Translations under genes and position numbers: made by a program
Shown: positions 1 to 11,405 of the stretch, piece by piece
Numbering within the stretch: position 1 is the stretch's first letter
Layout: each line of letters starts with the position of its first letter
Assembly (NCBI RefSeq): GCF_003590095.1
Contig: NC_039489.1
Span: forward strand, 744,001-808,000
Origin: Trichoplusia ni
Lineage: Eukaryota; Arthropoda; Insecta; Lepidoptera; Noctuidae
Direction: 5' to 3'
Length of the DNA: 64,000 nucleotides
The notes under the pieces: model-generated
The model's database searches: none
What the model saw: the letters and a program-made list of their open reading frames with translations, nothing else
What the model was told of the DNA's origin: nothing

Positions 1-560
1 TTCAGGAATATTTCGTTAAAAAGGTTCGTTTTTCATGACAGCATTTTTGTTACAGTATTTGATTATAGAAATTTAATTAAGTCTAACATAATTAAGTCTA
101 GACTGATACCTAACGCTGTATTCAAATGTATTCGAATTCGGGCCTGTATTAAAATAGATTTAAACTTTTAATGAAACGCACATCAAACAATATATTACAA
201 GCTTTTACAATTCAAATTACAATAAGGTTGAAAATCCTTTGCGCGTTATAAAACAATAGGTTTCATTATCCAATTCAAAAAATTTTTACTCTTACTAATG
301 TCAACCTTATCGCTATATACACATGAGCTGCCAGAGCACTTTTTAGGCTGACCGTTTCAACATACTTTCACAGTATATCGTTCATCAATGAAAAAAAGAA
401 AAAAAATCCGAAGCTTTTGATCCAGACTTTAGGTTTAATCCTAAAAGCGTTGCCGTTCAACAACATGAATATCCAAACGAAATTATTAGAGTGACCTACA
501 CTCTTATAAAAACAAAATGGATTAATCAAAAGTAAATAAATCTGCACTTTTATTATTATT

Positions 561-732
561 TTTGGGATTCCGTACCGAAAGGGTTCTAACAGAACCATAT
601 TACTGAGACTCCACTGTCCGTCCGTCACCAGGCAGTATTGCATGAACCGTGATAGCTTTACAGTTAGATGATGTATTTCTGCCGCTACGGAGCCTCTCTG
701 TATCGCCCCGACTCGCACTTGACTGGTTTTTA
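561..732. repeat. Dispersed repeat with GGNTTCCGTACC start and CGACTCGCACTTG end
   Basis: The left edge contains GGGATTCCGTACCG, the middle has CTGTCCGTCCGTCACCAGG, and the right edge reads CCCGACTCGCACTTGAC. The same landmarks recur in this window at about 15857-16456 (longest copy), 21100-21235, 26178-26370, 45925-46060, 49420-49736 and 57430-57772. I read this as a diverged non-autonomous transposable element whose class I cannot assign. Confidence 0.5.
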
Positions 733-1159
733 TATGTTTATTTAACGAATTACTTGTGCAGTTTAACACCAAAATCATTGGGCAATTACTAATTCAAAAA
801 CTTAAAACAACGAAGAACCAATATTATATATATATATTATTAGCATATCGTACGATGAAACGGAGAATCTATTGGGCATCCAAAGTTAAATCATAAAAGC
901 TTTAATACAATTTTTTACTTTTGGAGTAAAATATGTTGTACTTCACACACTTTTTACATTCACATAACACTAACACACCTTTCACATTCACCATACATTA
1001 CACTACACAATACATTTACAAATTTCAAAATCATATTATACTTCACTTCTTACACTCATCATATTTTTATTTTATTTTTTTGTTTTACATTCTACATTAT
1101 ACTGCACTTTTAGACAATTTAAAAATATATATCTGTTAATTATGGCTTTTAATTTCAAT

Positions 1160-1315
1160 GCCAATATCTAGAGGGGTTTGGCGCTGTACGCTGAGATACA
1201 GGACCTGTCCTAGTTCGGCTGCAGAGGCTCCCACGTTGTATTTTTATTAAATATTAGCCTGTAAGATATTTTTAACACAAATTGTATCTTTTGGTGAAAT
1301 AAACATTATTCATTA
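1160..1315 (+). repeat. Probable LINE 3' end
   Basis: A GC-richer segment (GGGGTTTGGCGCTGTACGC, then GGCTGCAGAGGCTCCCACG) leads into TTTTGGTGAAATAAACATTA and an ATT-rich run. A GTGAAATAAA motif followed by simple ATT repeats is the usual form of 3' ends of several lepidopteran non-LTR retrotransposons. No reverse-transcriptase reading frame is present, so this would be a 5'-truncated copy. A gene's 3' UTR with its poly(A) signal at about 1298 is the alternative. Confidence 0.4.
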
Positions 1316-1661
1316 TTATTCAATAACAATCATATTATACAAACTATAAAATATAAGCACACATAACATCATAGCAATACACAATTCACCTTCCATTCCT
1401 AAACTCTGAAACATCCATTACGTAAGTTGACCTATCTCGACGCAAACACATCATGTACAACGTAAAGGGTGCGCAGACGTGCGGACACTTATTGTGTGAG
1501 CCGGGAAAGCTTCGGAAGGAACCAGCAAAGAGAGAAGGATGGTTGTGTGGCCTCAGCTTTGTATTTCGAGAGACGAGAACATTTCGGTGTACGGTTGTGT
1601 AGCCCCAACTCTACTTAATACAATGCTGAAATATGTCTGTCTAATTGGGACACTATCTATA

Positions 1662-1919
1662 TCTATACTAATATATAAAGCTTAAGAGTTTGTTTGTTTG
1701 TTTGAACGCGCTAATCTCAGGACTACTGGTCCAAATTGAAAAATTCTTTTTGTGTTGAATAGACCATTCATCGAGAAAGGCTTTAGGCTATAAACCATTA
1801 CGCTGCGACTAATAGGAGCTAAGATACAATGGCAAATGTGAAAAAAAACCGGGCAGGTATACATGAATCATAACTTATATCTTCTACCCACGGGGACGAA
1901 GTCGCGGGCAACAGCTAGT
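1662..1919 (+). mobile_element. Non-autonomous Helitron-like element, family 1
   Basis: It starts TCTATACTAATATATAAAGC, passes through a GTTTGTTTGTTTGAACGCGC landmark, and ends in GACGAAGTCGCGGGCAACAG followed by CTAGT. A GC-rich hairpin a short way before a CTAG(T) terminus and a TC start, with no terminal inverted repeats, is the Helitron pattern. It has no coding capacity. Other copies here are 4253-4508, 21811-22069, 37090-37355, 46080-46394, 63340-63586 and a 3' stub at 26963-26989. A SINE begins directly after its last base. Confidence 0.65.
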
Positions 1920-2143
1920 AAATAAATAAACGTGGACATCACATTCATTGTTCTGAACCCAAAGTAGTTGCTAAAGCACTCGTGTTATGGAATTCAGATA
2001 GAATGAAGGTACCACAAACGCCCACACCCAAGACAATGTAGAAATATTAAATTTTACATTTACCCGACCGGGGATCGAACCCGGGACCTCAGACTAGCGA
2101 CACCTTGAAACCGGTGCGTACGCCACTTGACCACGGAGGTCGT
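1920..2143 (-). mobile_element. tRNA-derived SINE, family A
   Basis: Read on the minus strand, the head (2062-2143) starts GACGACCTCCGTGG, with an A box (GTGGTCAAGTGGCG) and a B box (GGGTTCGATCCC), as in a tRNA gene. A body with CTTGGGTGTGGGCGTTTGTG follows, then a tail of ATTTATTTAT abutting the Helitron end at 1919. A second copy lies at 61291-61520. The tRNA-like part does not look like a working tRNA gene because it continues into the SINE body. Confidence 0.72.
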
Positions 2144-2959
2144 CAACTATATCAAAACAAGCCGTTGTACCATGTAATGCCGTGCAAATGTAAGTTCATG
2201 CATCAGTTTTGTATGTTTTACTGACAGATTATATCGTAGGCAAACTGAAGACAGATTTTTGGGGCTCTGTATCAGATTAAAGGACTCATTTATATTTTAA
2301 ATCTGATAAGTGAATATAATGTAATATAATCTAATACACGTCCTACTGCTAGGCACAGATTTCTTCCCGTTTAGGGAAAATTTTGACCTTTGATCACCAC
2401 ACAATTTTTTTGGAAGCCAGGTTTTCGTTCCGTTTTTACTATTCGGGTGCAGAACTCTAAAAGATAGCGAATAAATATTTAACTCTAGCACCGAACATGA
2501 AAAGCCTGGTATTATAAAAATAGTACATAAAACTAAACTGGTCCCTAAGAAACATGTGTCTGTGAAAATGTGGGTGTCTAACACGTGTACCCACATTGCC
2601 TACGTACCAAGGCCAGGGTTCAATATAATAATTACATTTTATGATAGGCATAACTCAGGCTATGCCATAAAAGTTCTATTACTGATGTCCATAAAAAATA
2701 CTGTTTTCTGCAATTTCTCTACAAATTCTGCTACGCTAAATGTTTAACCGACATTTGTCGAAGGTATTCGTAGCAGAATTTGAGTTTAGGTACTGATCAC
2801 ACTCTAATAAAGACCGGTCAAGTGCGAGTTATAGGCTAAAAAACATTTTTCTATAATTAATTTATGTCACATTACATTTATGACCGAACCAACTGCTGCT
2901 CTCAATGAATCTCGATTTTTATTTTATTTATGGGTATTTATTTTATTTGTGGGTAAAGC

Positions 2960-2979
2960 GGTGGTGGTGGTGGTGGTGG
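2960..2979. repeat. GGT trinucleotide microsatellite
   Basis: About six tandem GGT units, in a non-coding context. Confidence 0.85.
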
Positions 2980-3069
2980 GTGGTTTCGGTTTTTATTTTG
3001 TGCATTCAATACTCGTACATAAATGGCAGATACAAAATAATGGGTGAACATCTATGTCATAACAAGTTC

Positions 3070-3305
3070 GAAAGCTCGTTAAATTGTGGGTCCCGGGTGT
3101 TATTTATAAATCTTCGACAGTCATTACAGGTCGTTAGAAGCTAGAAAGTCTGATAACCAGACTAACAAAGGGGTATCGTGTTACCCAGATCTGGTTTGAA
3201 GAGGTTCGATAGGCAGTAGCTCCTGTAAAAAACTGGTACTCAGCCGGATCCAGGCAGACTAGAAACCGACCCCAGAGTTGGGAAAAGGGTTCTCTCATGA
3301 TGAAT
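3070..3305 (+). mobile_element. 3' part of a 5S-like SINE
   Basis: It contains CTTCGACAGTCATTACAGG, AGTCTGATAACCAGACTAAC, TACTCAGCCGGATCCAGG and AACCGACCCCAGAGTTGGG in order. The first two landmarks recur at 54.76-54.82 kb behind a 5S-rRNA-like head, so I treat both as one SINE family; this copy lacks the head. Confidence 0.55.
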
Positions 3306-4252
3306 TACTCGTATCAGAATGTGAGTTAACATCTCTGTATAGACCACGGGAAAATCCTAGAAGTTCAACCAGTCGTATAAGTCAGTAGTTATGAAGTTGC
3401 GACTCCTGACACATAAATAATATATTTAGTTTTCGTACGTGAGTGCTTTACAATATCATATTTGTTTTGAAAAGGGTATTAAAGTATTGACGTAAGCTTT
3501 GCCTTGTTTTCATCGACCTTTTTGTTTGTTTTCTGACAGTTGAATGCTAAATCAAGTTTTGATAGCTATAAAAGCAGCATCATTATTATTGTGAGAGGGA
3601 GACGAAGAGATACTAGGCATAGCAAAAAATAAAACAACATGAATTTACTTTAAGTTAGACATACTCGATTTACCAAAGTAACAATTCTATCTTGATCTTC
3701 AAAGAATCATTTTCTATAGAAAGCGTTCTGTATTGTCCATAATTTAAAACTTCCTACGTCCTCTATAAAACGGCACAACAAAATCTTCGCATTTAAAAAA
3801 AAAAAAAAACAGTTTTGACAGTCGTGAATTCGCCCGCGCGAATATCTGTTATTGCCAAAAACGCTTTCGGTTAAAAAGGTATCAGTAGCGTATTATAATA
3901 GGCTATACCTTAAATACTAAAGAATAACAAACGGCCACACTGCTCCACAGTTATAACATTAGTTGGATTATTCCAAAAGCAGGGACACAGGTCCTATAAG
4001 CAAAGCATGTAACTTGAGCTTAAGGTTGAGCTTCAATCTAAATTGTGGTTGTGCTTCTACCACTGGCCATCCACCACTGCCACCCTCCACCACAGCTTTT
4101 TAAGAGTACAGACATCAAGGGTCCAAGATAGCTCCAAAACTATTTTAAATTATGGAGATAAAACTTTGAGCTATTGGTATAGTTATGTTAAATGGAAGCC
4201 TTTCCTCCACAAACTATCTGTTATCATACTGAATCCTCCATTTATATTTTAT

Positions 4253-4508
4253 ACTTGCTGTTGCCCGCGACTTCGTCCCGTGGGCAGAAGATATAAGTTA
4301 TGATTTATACCTGCCCTGTTTTTTTCACATTTTCCAGTATTGTATCTTCGCTCCTATTAGTCGCAGCGTGATGGTTTATAGCCCAAAGTCTTCCTCGATG
4401 AATGGTCTATTCAACACAAAAATAATTTTTCAATTTGGACCAGTAGTTCCTGAGATTAGCGCGTTCAAGCAAACAAACAAACTCTTCAGCTTTATATATT
4501 AGTATAGA
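4253..4508 (-). mobile_element. Helitron-like element, family 1
   Basis: Minus-orientation copy. The CTAGT end is mutated (ACTTG at 4253), followed by TGCCCGCGACTTCGTCCC; the other end is TATATTAGTATAGA. The interior matches the copy at 1662-1919. Confidence 0.65.
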
Positions 4509-6174
4509 TTACCCGGCGTTATCGAAACACTCTGTATAATCAAGAAACTTGAAGTTTGCTCATCACGCTTGATTCAAGGACTTAGTTTTAAGTAACCAAA
4601 CCTTCAGCTAAAGATATTGTCCAAACTTTGATTGCACTGAAGTTCTAAGCCATAGATATGAAGCTTCAGCATGATCGGGTATCTTTATACAGGGTGCTAC
4701 AATACAGCTTCATAATATTTAAACGGTAATGGGTTGATTTGTGGGGATATCTGATTGCTGTCCATTGTAATTTGACATTCAAAAAGTAGTACTCAACCTA
4801 TTATGCCAAAGATGTATGAATTACAGCCGGAACCCACAATTTAACCATCCGAAACAAGGAGGAACTCGTTATGACAAAGATGGTCACCCATCTACGGACC
4901 GACCTCGTCCATTTACCTTACCCACAAGCTTAGCCACAAGCATTATGCCTAATTTAAACAAATTAATTTCGAATGTACAACTTCATCTGTTGAATAATTT
5001 AAAAGACTTGAATTGAATCTGTTGAAGTAGGTGTGCTGTGACCTGTTATCAAAATCAAAATCAAAAGTCATTTATTCAAATTAGGCTACTAAGTAGCAAT
5101 TTTTGAAGGTCAAATTACATTGACAGCACCCAGTTTTGCCCACCCGTCACCGCTTCCGTTATAATGATATATCAGATATGTCAGGTGTATTAAATTAAAT
5201 GAACAAAAAAATTAAATCATCTCTGTTCATTCGACCCTTGAATCAACAAGACGAGTGTTTTTGACTTAGGTATTGCCGTAGTATAAATTTTGATAAAGTG
5301 ACGATATTTTTTATGTCATGGTTGCTTTTTGACGCGCTTTTATTAGCTTCATGTCTTTTTTTTATATTGTAAATCCATTCCTTTGCTATTAAGCAAAGTT
5401 ATTAAATCACGTTTGTTTATTTATCAAATCTTGTTATCAAAACATGCGCTCTCTCCAGTAACGCATACACCACACATGTGTAAGTTAGTTAAACACCCTA
5501 TATAAACTCCTTGGTTACTTACATAGCTATACATACAGGGTGCAACGTATAACAAACTTTCGATTGGCTGGATTTCATCTCGTATTAATACACAGTTCAA
5601 TCAGAGATTGGTGCTTTCTAGGTTACTCCAGGACCTTTGAAAAAAGTATATAAAGAAAAAATGTATTATTTTTCCTTTTTTAAGTAACGAATAGACGTGT
5701 AATTTGAAAGAATATTAAATGTAATAGACACTAATCGGTATTGACCAATTATTTCGACTCGCGACCCGGCTCCGCGTCAGCTCATGATTAAGGACTACAG
5801 TTGAGTCCATAATGAGTCCGGCAATCCCGATAAATACGCGTGAGCAAACCATCGTATACGTTAACAAACAATCATTTTCAAGATACTTACTGCAATTATG
5901 AAAAGAATAGAATATCTAGAAATTCAATTAAAACAATAAATAATCACGTTCATCATTTGTTTATCACAAACATGTCCTTGCACGTTGCACTGGTGACATC
6001 TGAATAATGATATTATAAATACGTAAATTTATATGCAACTAAAGTATCGCACACTAAATGACTAATTAATTAAACATGCATAACGCATAAAGCGTGGCGC
6101 GAAGCCAAATACATATGTAGTTACACTACACGTATTAACAGTACACAAGTACGGAGTTAAATTAGTCATACTAA
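4509..6174. other. No gene seen; repeat pieces
   Basis: It holds a LINE-like tail (about 5046-5165) and the right half of a TIR element (about 5755-5870) that reads CCCGATAAATACGCGTGAGC and resembles the intact copy at 61945-62117. The small frame at 4816-5016 is unrecognised. Confidence 0.45.
5046..5165 (-). repeat. LINE/SINE tail fragment
   Basis: It begins with repeated TCAAAA units, then GTCATTTATTCAAATTAGGC and GACAGCACCCAGTTTTGCCC. A similar fragment is at 41413-41530 (TTTTTCAAATTAGGCTAC, then GACAGTACC). Tails of this form are common retroposon ends in Lepidoptera. Confidence 0.45.
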
Positions 6175-6370
6175 TCCTACTCATATTATATACGCGAAAG
6201 TTTGTATGTATGGATGTTTGTTCAAATTTCACGCAAAAACCACTGAACGGATTTAGACGAAACTTGGTACACAGATAGTTTATAACTAAGATTAACACAG
6301 AATTTACCTAAGTTTTATATTCCCATGGGATCATTTTCGGTATGATCGGGCGGGCCCAGCAGCACCTAGT
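6175..6370 (+). mobile_element. Helitron-like element, family 2
   Basis: It starts TCCTACTCATATTATATACG, carries GCGAAAGTTTGTATGTATGG, ACGAAACTTGGTACACAGAT and TTCCCATGGGATCATTTTCG, and ends CGGGCGGGCCCAGCAGCACCTAGT in two steps (hairpin, then CTAGT). Relatives are at 8832-9006 (minus), 12742-12950, 16946-17166, 28095-28215 and 47033-47246. Confidence 0.62.
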
Positions 6371-6977
6371 TACGATATAATTATATTATTGAACTAATGA
6401 ATGAATAATGTTCGTCACTTAGTAAATATACTGATGATGGGACCTACACGTCGTCATTTGTTTCTTGTTTTGCTTGACATGCCTCTATCTCCACTATACT
6501 CACACACAGCATTCTGCGACACACACTTAAAAATTGATATTTTTACAAGACGTTTTTAAAGCTTCTTTCGATAACTGTTATGACACACCATCTTTCAAAT
6601 AATCGCAAAGACTGTGATATAGTAATTGATACTCTCTTCTGACAGTCGAATTTCCATACCTCATCTTCCAAAATAATTATCTAACGAAGCTAAGAACTCC
6701 CTCAATTAAGACATCAATATTCTATTTCAGTGCGGTTTTATATGAGTCCCCACTTGAGTACACTTATTTGCAGACGATCGTTTATTCTTCCCCACTTTCA
6801 ACCCCAACTTATAAAGGCCTTTTTATATTTAGAAGTAAATCATCCATTAAAAATAAATGACTGTTTTACGTATATTGTTAGGTACAAGGAAAGCTTTCAA
6901 ATCCCATTCTAGCCAAGTATTTTTTAAGCTTTGTGCGTCCAACCCAACTGATCAGTTTTTTAAAGTTCTGATGGAGT

Positions 6978-7112
6978 TTACAACCGATAGTTTACGACCG
7001 ACACTGGCTAGACCAGGACTCCAATTTTGCTATTTACAATGGCCGATGAATTGGAAATTGTATTAAACTGGCACTATTCGTATTAGTAAGCATTTTTCTG
7101 ACACAATAATTG
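6978..7112 (+). repeat. Dispersed repeat copy 1
   Basis: It contains GCTATTTACAATGGCCGATG followed by AATTGGAAATT and ACTGGCACTATTCG. The same series recurs at 19036-19165. The element type is not recognised. Confidence 0.5.
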
Positions 7113-7517
7113 GAAATTCAGTACGGGGCGGAACACTCACGGTCAATACAAGGAATTGAATGTCTTACAGCTGAAGAAACAATACGGAGAACACATTATT
7201 ATCTTGAAGCTTCACAAAGTGATCGAGACAGTTTGCCTCTAGGGAATAAGGCTTCACAGTAAAGTGTCCTGACACCTGTTCCCTTGCGATTTATAGACGC
7301 TCACGTCACATGACACATGTCAAATGACGTCAATTCCACTTTAGAACTAATTGTTGATAGTACAATGTTTGACAGTGTATTTCTCTAGAGATTTACTGTT
7401 TTAAACAAAATTGAATTTGAACTACGATTTATTGTAAACAATTATAAAACTGGACAAATTACGAGTACTATTAATCGGTCAGTTAATTTGGATATTTTTG
7501 TTTTTAAAAGTTGAACT

Positions 7518-7793
7518 ATGTTACAGTCGAAGCATAATACACCGATTTTGAAATTCATTTACAACAGTATACTGCCTAAACGCACAGCCGTAGAATATCT
7601 TGGTAACAGACGCATAGACAAAAATCCTATTAGTAATAGGGTATTTTACCATATAGATGACCCTAAAATCGAATTTGTAAAAAACTACATACAAAATCAT
7701 AAAACAGTTTTAAAATACTTTAAAAAGGATAAATTCATACTCCACTCAATTTCATACCTGGAAATCCAACATATGAGTGATCTGGTGTACTAG
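7518..7793 (+). CDS. Hypothetical 91-codon ORF
   Basis: A complete ATG-to-stop frame of 91 codons, preceded by GTTGAACT. The product would be Lys/Ile/Tyr-rich and basic, starting MLQSKHNTPILKF and including YLGNRRIDKNP and KTVLKYFKKDKF. There is no signal peptide, membrane segment or family motif that I recognise. AT-rich DNA yields such frames by chance and no splice or expression signal supports it; it could also be a fragment of an unrecognised transposon. Confidence 0.18.
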   Translation: MLQSKHNTPILKFIYNSILPKRTAVEYLGNRRIDKNPISNRVFYHIDDPKIEFVKNYIQNHKTVLKYFKKDKFILHSISYLEIQHMSDLVY

Positions 7794-8831
7794 ATGTGGT
7801 AAATGAATTAGAGTGTTCGTTGCAGCACCAGTTCCCGTTAACGTGATTGGCGGCTTCAGAGCCAATTTTGAACTTGTATCTATTCCAGGAATGCTATGGA
7901 TATGCAATTTTGTGTTCAGTTACGGGTACGGATGTACAGAATGTAATGGAAATCAATATAACAAAGGCAAATTGTAAATAACATCAAAACATTTTTCGGG
8001 AAATCTGATACCGTCTAATACGTGATAACTTTTCAAGCACTGTGTCTACAAATATTAAGTTATATTTTTGGTCATCTGTATAAATACATATATTTATCGG
8101 TTTTGGTAAAGAGTATTGAATGGCTTCAGATTAGGATAATGCACTTTTCCGTATTGTAGACGTAAAACTATAACAACTCAATGAGGGACAAGAACCAAGT
8201 CTTTAAAGTGTTGTAAGCTGTTAATATTTGCCTTTATCAGAAATAATTCGAATCCTTTACCAGTTAATGTTTCAGATAGCTTTTATTTTGGATATCTGAT
8301 AGTCGTGGTTGAGGAGATCAATAACATCCCCGGTCAATTGGAAACCCATCAATTTCGAGGCCCTAACAGTCGTGGCTTGACCTCGATCTATGTTTATGTC
8401 AACTAGCTAGTACCTGTGAAACACGCCTAGGAACAGATGAGTGGATAGCGAAGCCTTAATAATAATAAAATTTATTTATTCGGACAACAGAGATCCATAC
8501 TAAACAGAAATACAACCTTAACAATACGGTTCTGTTTTAGCCTTTGGCTGCAAACCCCTAAAAACGTTATGTTAGTAATAAAGTAACATTTCTATCCTAT
8601 GTTACAACTTTGTGACGAAAACCGTAGTTTTGTAAATATAGGTCAAATAGGTTTGCGTCCAATCATTCCTCTTTGCAGATTCCAGCCCGTTGTTATCTGG
8701 CGCCCTGTTGTCATGCAAAAAAGGAAACAAAAGAACTTTACTTTTACAGCCAATGTTACTACTTTTTAATTTCTTTGTATTATTATTTTAAAGAACAAAA
8801 TAAGTTGAGAGCTATTTTTATATATATGTGT

Positions 8832-9006
8832 ACTTGCTGCCCGCGGGCTTGCCACTACAAATTATACATGAACAAAAAGTCCTGTGTGTTAATCCCAGTT
8901 ATAAACTACCAGTGAATCAAGTTTCGTCTAAATCTGTTCTGTAGTTTTTGCGTGCAAGAGAAATAAACAATAAATACAAATTTTCGCGTCGATAATATTA
9001 GTGAGA
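8832..9006 (-). mobile_element. Helitron-like element, family 2 (minus)
   Basis: It starts ACTTGCTGCCCGCGGGC (mutated CTAGT end plus hairpin) and contains GAATCAAGTTTCGTCTAAAT, the reverse of the family landmark. The other end has TTTTCGCGTCGATAATATTA. Confidence 0.5.
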
Positions 9007-9495
9007 TTTTAAAACATATTTTATTAAAACGCTGGTTTAACCAGTACTTTTTTAATGATTCACTGTAGAATACTTAGGTAGTACGTATATGTCGGCAAAA
9101 TCATATTAAAAACCACGTCAAACTTCCATCCATATTACCTTTAATATTTTAGCTCTCAGTTAGGGCTTGAAGGACTCTTTAATAAATAATTATTTCATAC
9201 CTGACCTAGCTTAGTACTCACAAAAGTTGACTATACCTAGCCAAGCGAATATAGTTTAATTACACCGGGTTGGCCCATGTCTCAAGGGTCGTTATTATTT
9301 TAGTCCTTAGTCCATAACTAAGACCTAATTATTTATTTAACTTTGAAAGTTTGAATACTAACTTATGCTTAAGTAAAGAGGTGAATTGGTACGTGGTAAT
9401 TAACCAATTACTGAGGATAATGAGACAAAAAGGGTAATAGCACTAGTGGAGTAGTATTGTTAAGGCGGGTTGTAATTGACGCGGAACTGTCCGGG

Positions 9496-9552
9496 GTAGA
9501 GCGGAGTGGAGCGGAGTAGAGTGCAAGTTAAGCGGAGCGGACTGGAGCGGAA
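9496..9552. repeat. GGAGC/AGCGGAG minisatellite-like tract
   Basis: Imperfect tandem units of AGCGG, AGTGG and AGAGC on a strongly GC-skewed strand, clearly different from the AT-rich surroundings. It covers about 57 bp. Confidence 0.6.
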
Positions 9553-11231
9553 GCTGAGGACTTAAAAGCTGGATTGATTTATGTATCTCCTTACAAGTTT
9601 AACCTCCATATTGCATTGTCTGTTAGCATCCAATTCTGAAGCTTTTTACATTTACAAAATCTGACTCCAAGTGATAGTTCAGGCACTGGGATTGGCCAAT
9701 TTATGATCTGATCTTCTCCATTTTAAATACTAGAATAAAATTTTCACACTTCTGGCTTAGGCAGGCCAGCCCCTCATGAATTACAAACAGGCCTCCATAT
9801 AATACCAACTATATCAAAAATAGCAATGCATTGCCCTGCAGTGAGAATAAGAAGAAGTAAGAATCTGATACTACCTAAGGGTCTACTACCATTCTTAAAG
9901 TAATATTATTATCTCGTCATCTCACAGCGGCATCTCTTTCCCGCATCCGTAATAATAATACTTAAGGACTCGGCAGTAGACCAACAGCTTCCTACCCCAA
10001 GGGAGCGAGTGTCCATGAGAATTCTCCATCCGTTCCAAAAAAAGCCTCCATTTATATAGTCCGTCCAGTTTCTTTTGATCTACAATTCCGTTTTTCCTCA
10101 TTATTACATTGAAACTAATAAAACACGTAGTTCCAGTGTGTCTAAATGTAAACATTGATAAAAGAGTTTTCTTTAACATTTCCGCTTGGTAGAACATGAA
10201 CTCAAACATTATGTAGAAATCTAATTTCCATGGCGTGGTTAGATGTTAATTATGTTGGATATGTAGTTTTTTAAGTAAGTTATGGAGTTTGTTACCGGTT
10301 CTCCATACTTCATAGGAATGTCATTTCGAAACTTGAAATCAGTTTTGTAAACTCTCGAAAGTGACTGAAAATACAATTCTTTGGCGAAAAAAAAGTTCGA
10401 AATCAACTTAGAAAATTTTCTATTTATATGCATCGATAAAATGGCAAATGGCCAAACTGGTTCTTAACTTGTATGTGTTAAGAACTAATATAACTTACGC
10501 ATTTCTATCCAATATTATTGGTGCTATAATTGGTACCGTTGGCAAAATATCTTTCTGCGACTGTACAGTACAACAGTCATTTGAATTTAAGAGCAGACAT
10601 ATGCATATTTTTTTAATTCAACTTACTAATTTGATGGTTATCATGTACCTATCATGTTTAACAGTTAAAAAGCTCAATGTTTATAGTTTCGTACACGATT
10701 TTTATATGTACATATTCAAGAAGAGACAGAGATCTTTTTGGACATTTCTTTGCAGAATATTCAATTCGGAAAACTCGTCTACAGTGAGACTTTGGCGAGC
10801 TTAAATTAAAAAAATGGGCAAGTGAGTGTCTCGCGACACTGAGAGTCATGTAAATTTTTAAGCAGTAAAAAAATCACCCGTCTCTATGAGCCTTGCAACC
10901 GATGCAATCTCCTATTTCGATATTCGGTAGAGAGGCAACAAAAATATATCAAGTGAAAATTATATCTCTACAATTATCACGGTTCATGTTATGCTGCCTG
11001 GTGACAAAAGACAGTGGAACATTAACAAAGTTGCTCCATCTGCAAGGTCAAGTAGAACTGAAGATTTTCAACTTACAAACGAAAATATGAAGCTACAGAG
11101 ACCCTTTATGATAACTTCCTTACTAATAACTGGGTTGCGGACTCTACAAGTAGCTTATTACACGCATCGGTAAAGATTTCTCTAACGGAGCTGAAATAGT
11201 TTGAAGGTAGTTCGATGACTTTGTTCGAATA

Positions 11232-11405
11232 CTCCTGAGGGTCTACGGCATGTCTTAAAGTAATATTATGGTTGTGTATAAGTGGGACAGAGATATACAC
11301 GGTGTAGAGCGACCTCTCTTTCACACTAGCAGTAAAATTTTCAGTAATTTTACTCCTAGTAGTGGTTTGGTAGTAGTCTCCCTGAACATGTGGTCGAATT
11401 ATTAT
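11232..11405. mobile_element. Short TIR element with a GTAGAGCGAC core
   Basis: The left edge reads GGGTCTACGGCATGTCTTAA and AGTAATATTA, the core TGTAGAGCGACCTCTCTTTC; the right side is degenerate. Related copies lie at 18090-18185, 42748-42856, 50866-50985, 54965-55075 and 63800-63915, with edges only at about 9876, 33560 and 35541. The copy at 50866 shows inverted ends most clearly. Confidence 0.5.

Larger units (their letters stand above)
1..1660. other. No gene recognised; repeat fragments
   Basis: AT-rich DNA without a convincing exon. Open frames at 368-778 (minus) and 933-1139 (plus) are low-complexity and resemble no family. The stretch holds a dispersed repeat copy (about 561-732) and a LINE-like 3' tail (about 1160-1315). 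A 22-bp segment at about 295-317 recurs in inverted orientation near 21.48 kb. Confidence 0.5.
2144..4252. other. Unrecognised AT-rich DNA with repeat fragments
   Basis: No supported exon; the open frames on both strands near 2.3-2.75 kb are overlapping shadows without family features. It holds a GGT microsatellite at 2960-2979 and a SINE 3' part at 3070-3305. Confidence 0.45.
7800..10240. other. No gene recognised; AT-rich with repeat fragments
   Basis: A LINE-like tail lies at about 8456-8535 (AATAATAATAAAATTTATTT), a minus-strand Helitron-like element at 8832-9006, and a GGAGC-rich tract at 9496-9552. About 9876-9925 carries the GTCTACTACCATTCTTAAAG edge of a short TIR repeat family. Nothing else is recognised. 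Confidence 0.45.

Noticed and set aside
2062..2143. tRNA gene on the minus strand
   Set aside because: It has A and B boxes, but the same unit with the same non-tRNA body recurs at 61291-61520, which marks a SINE.
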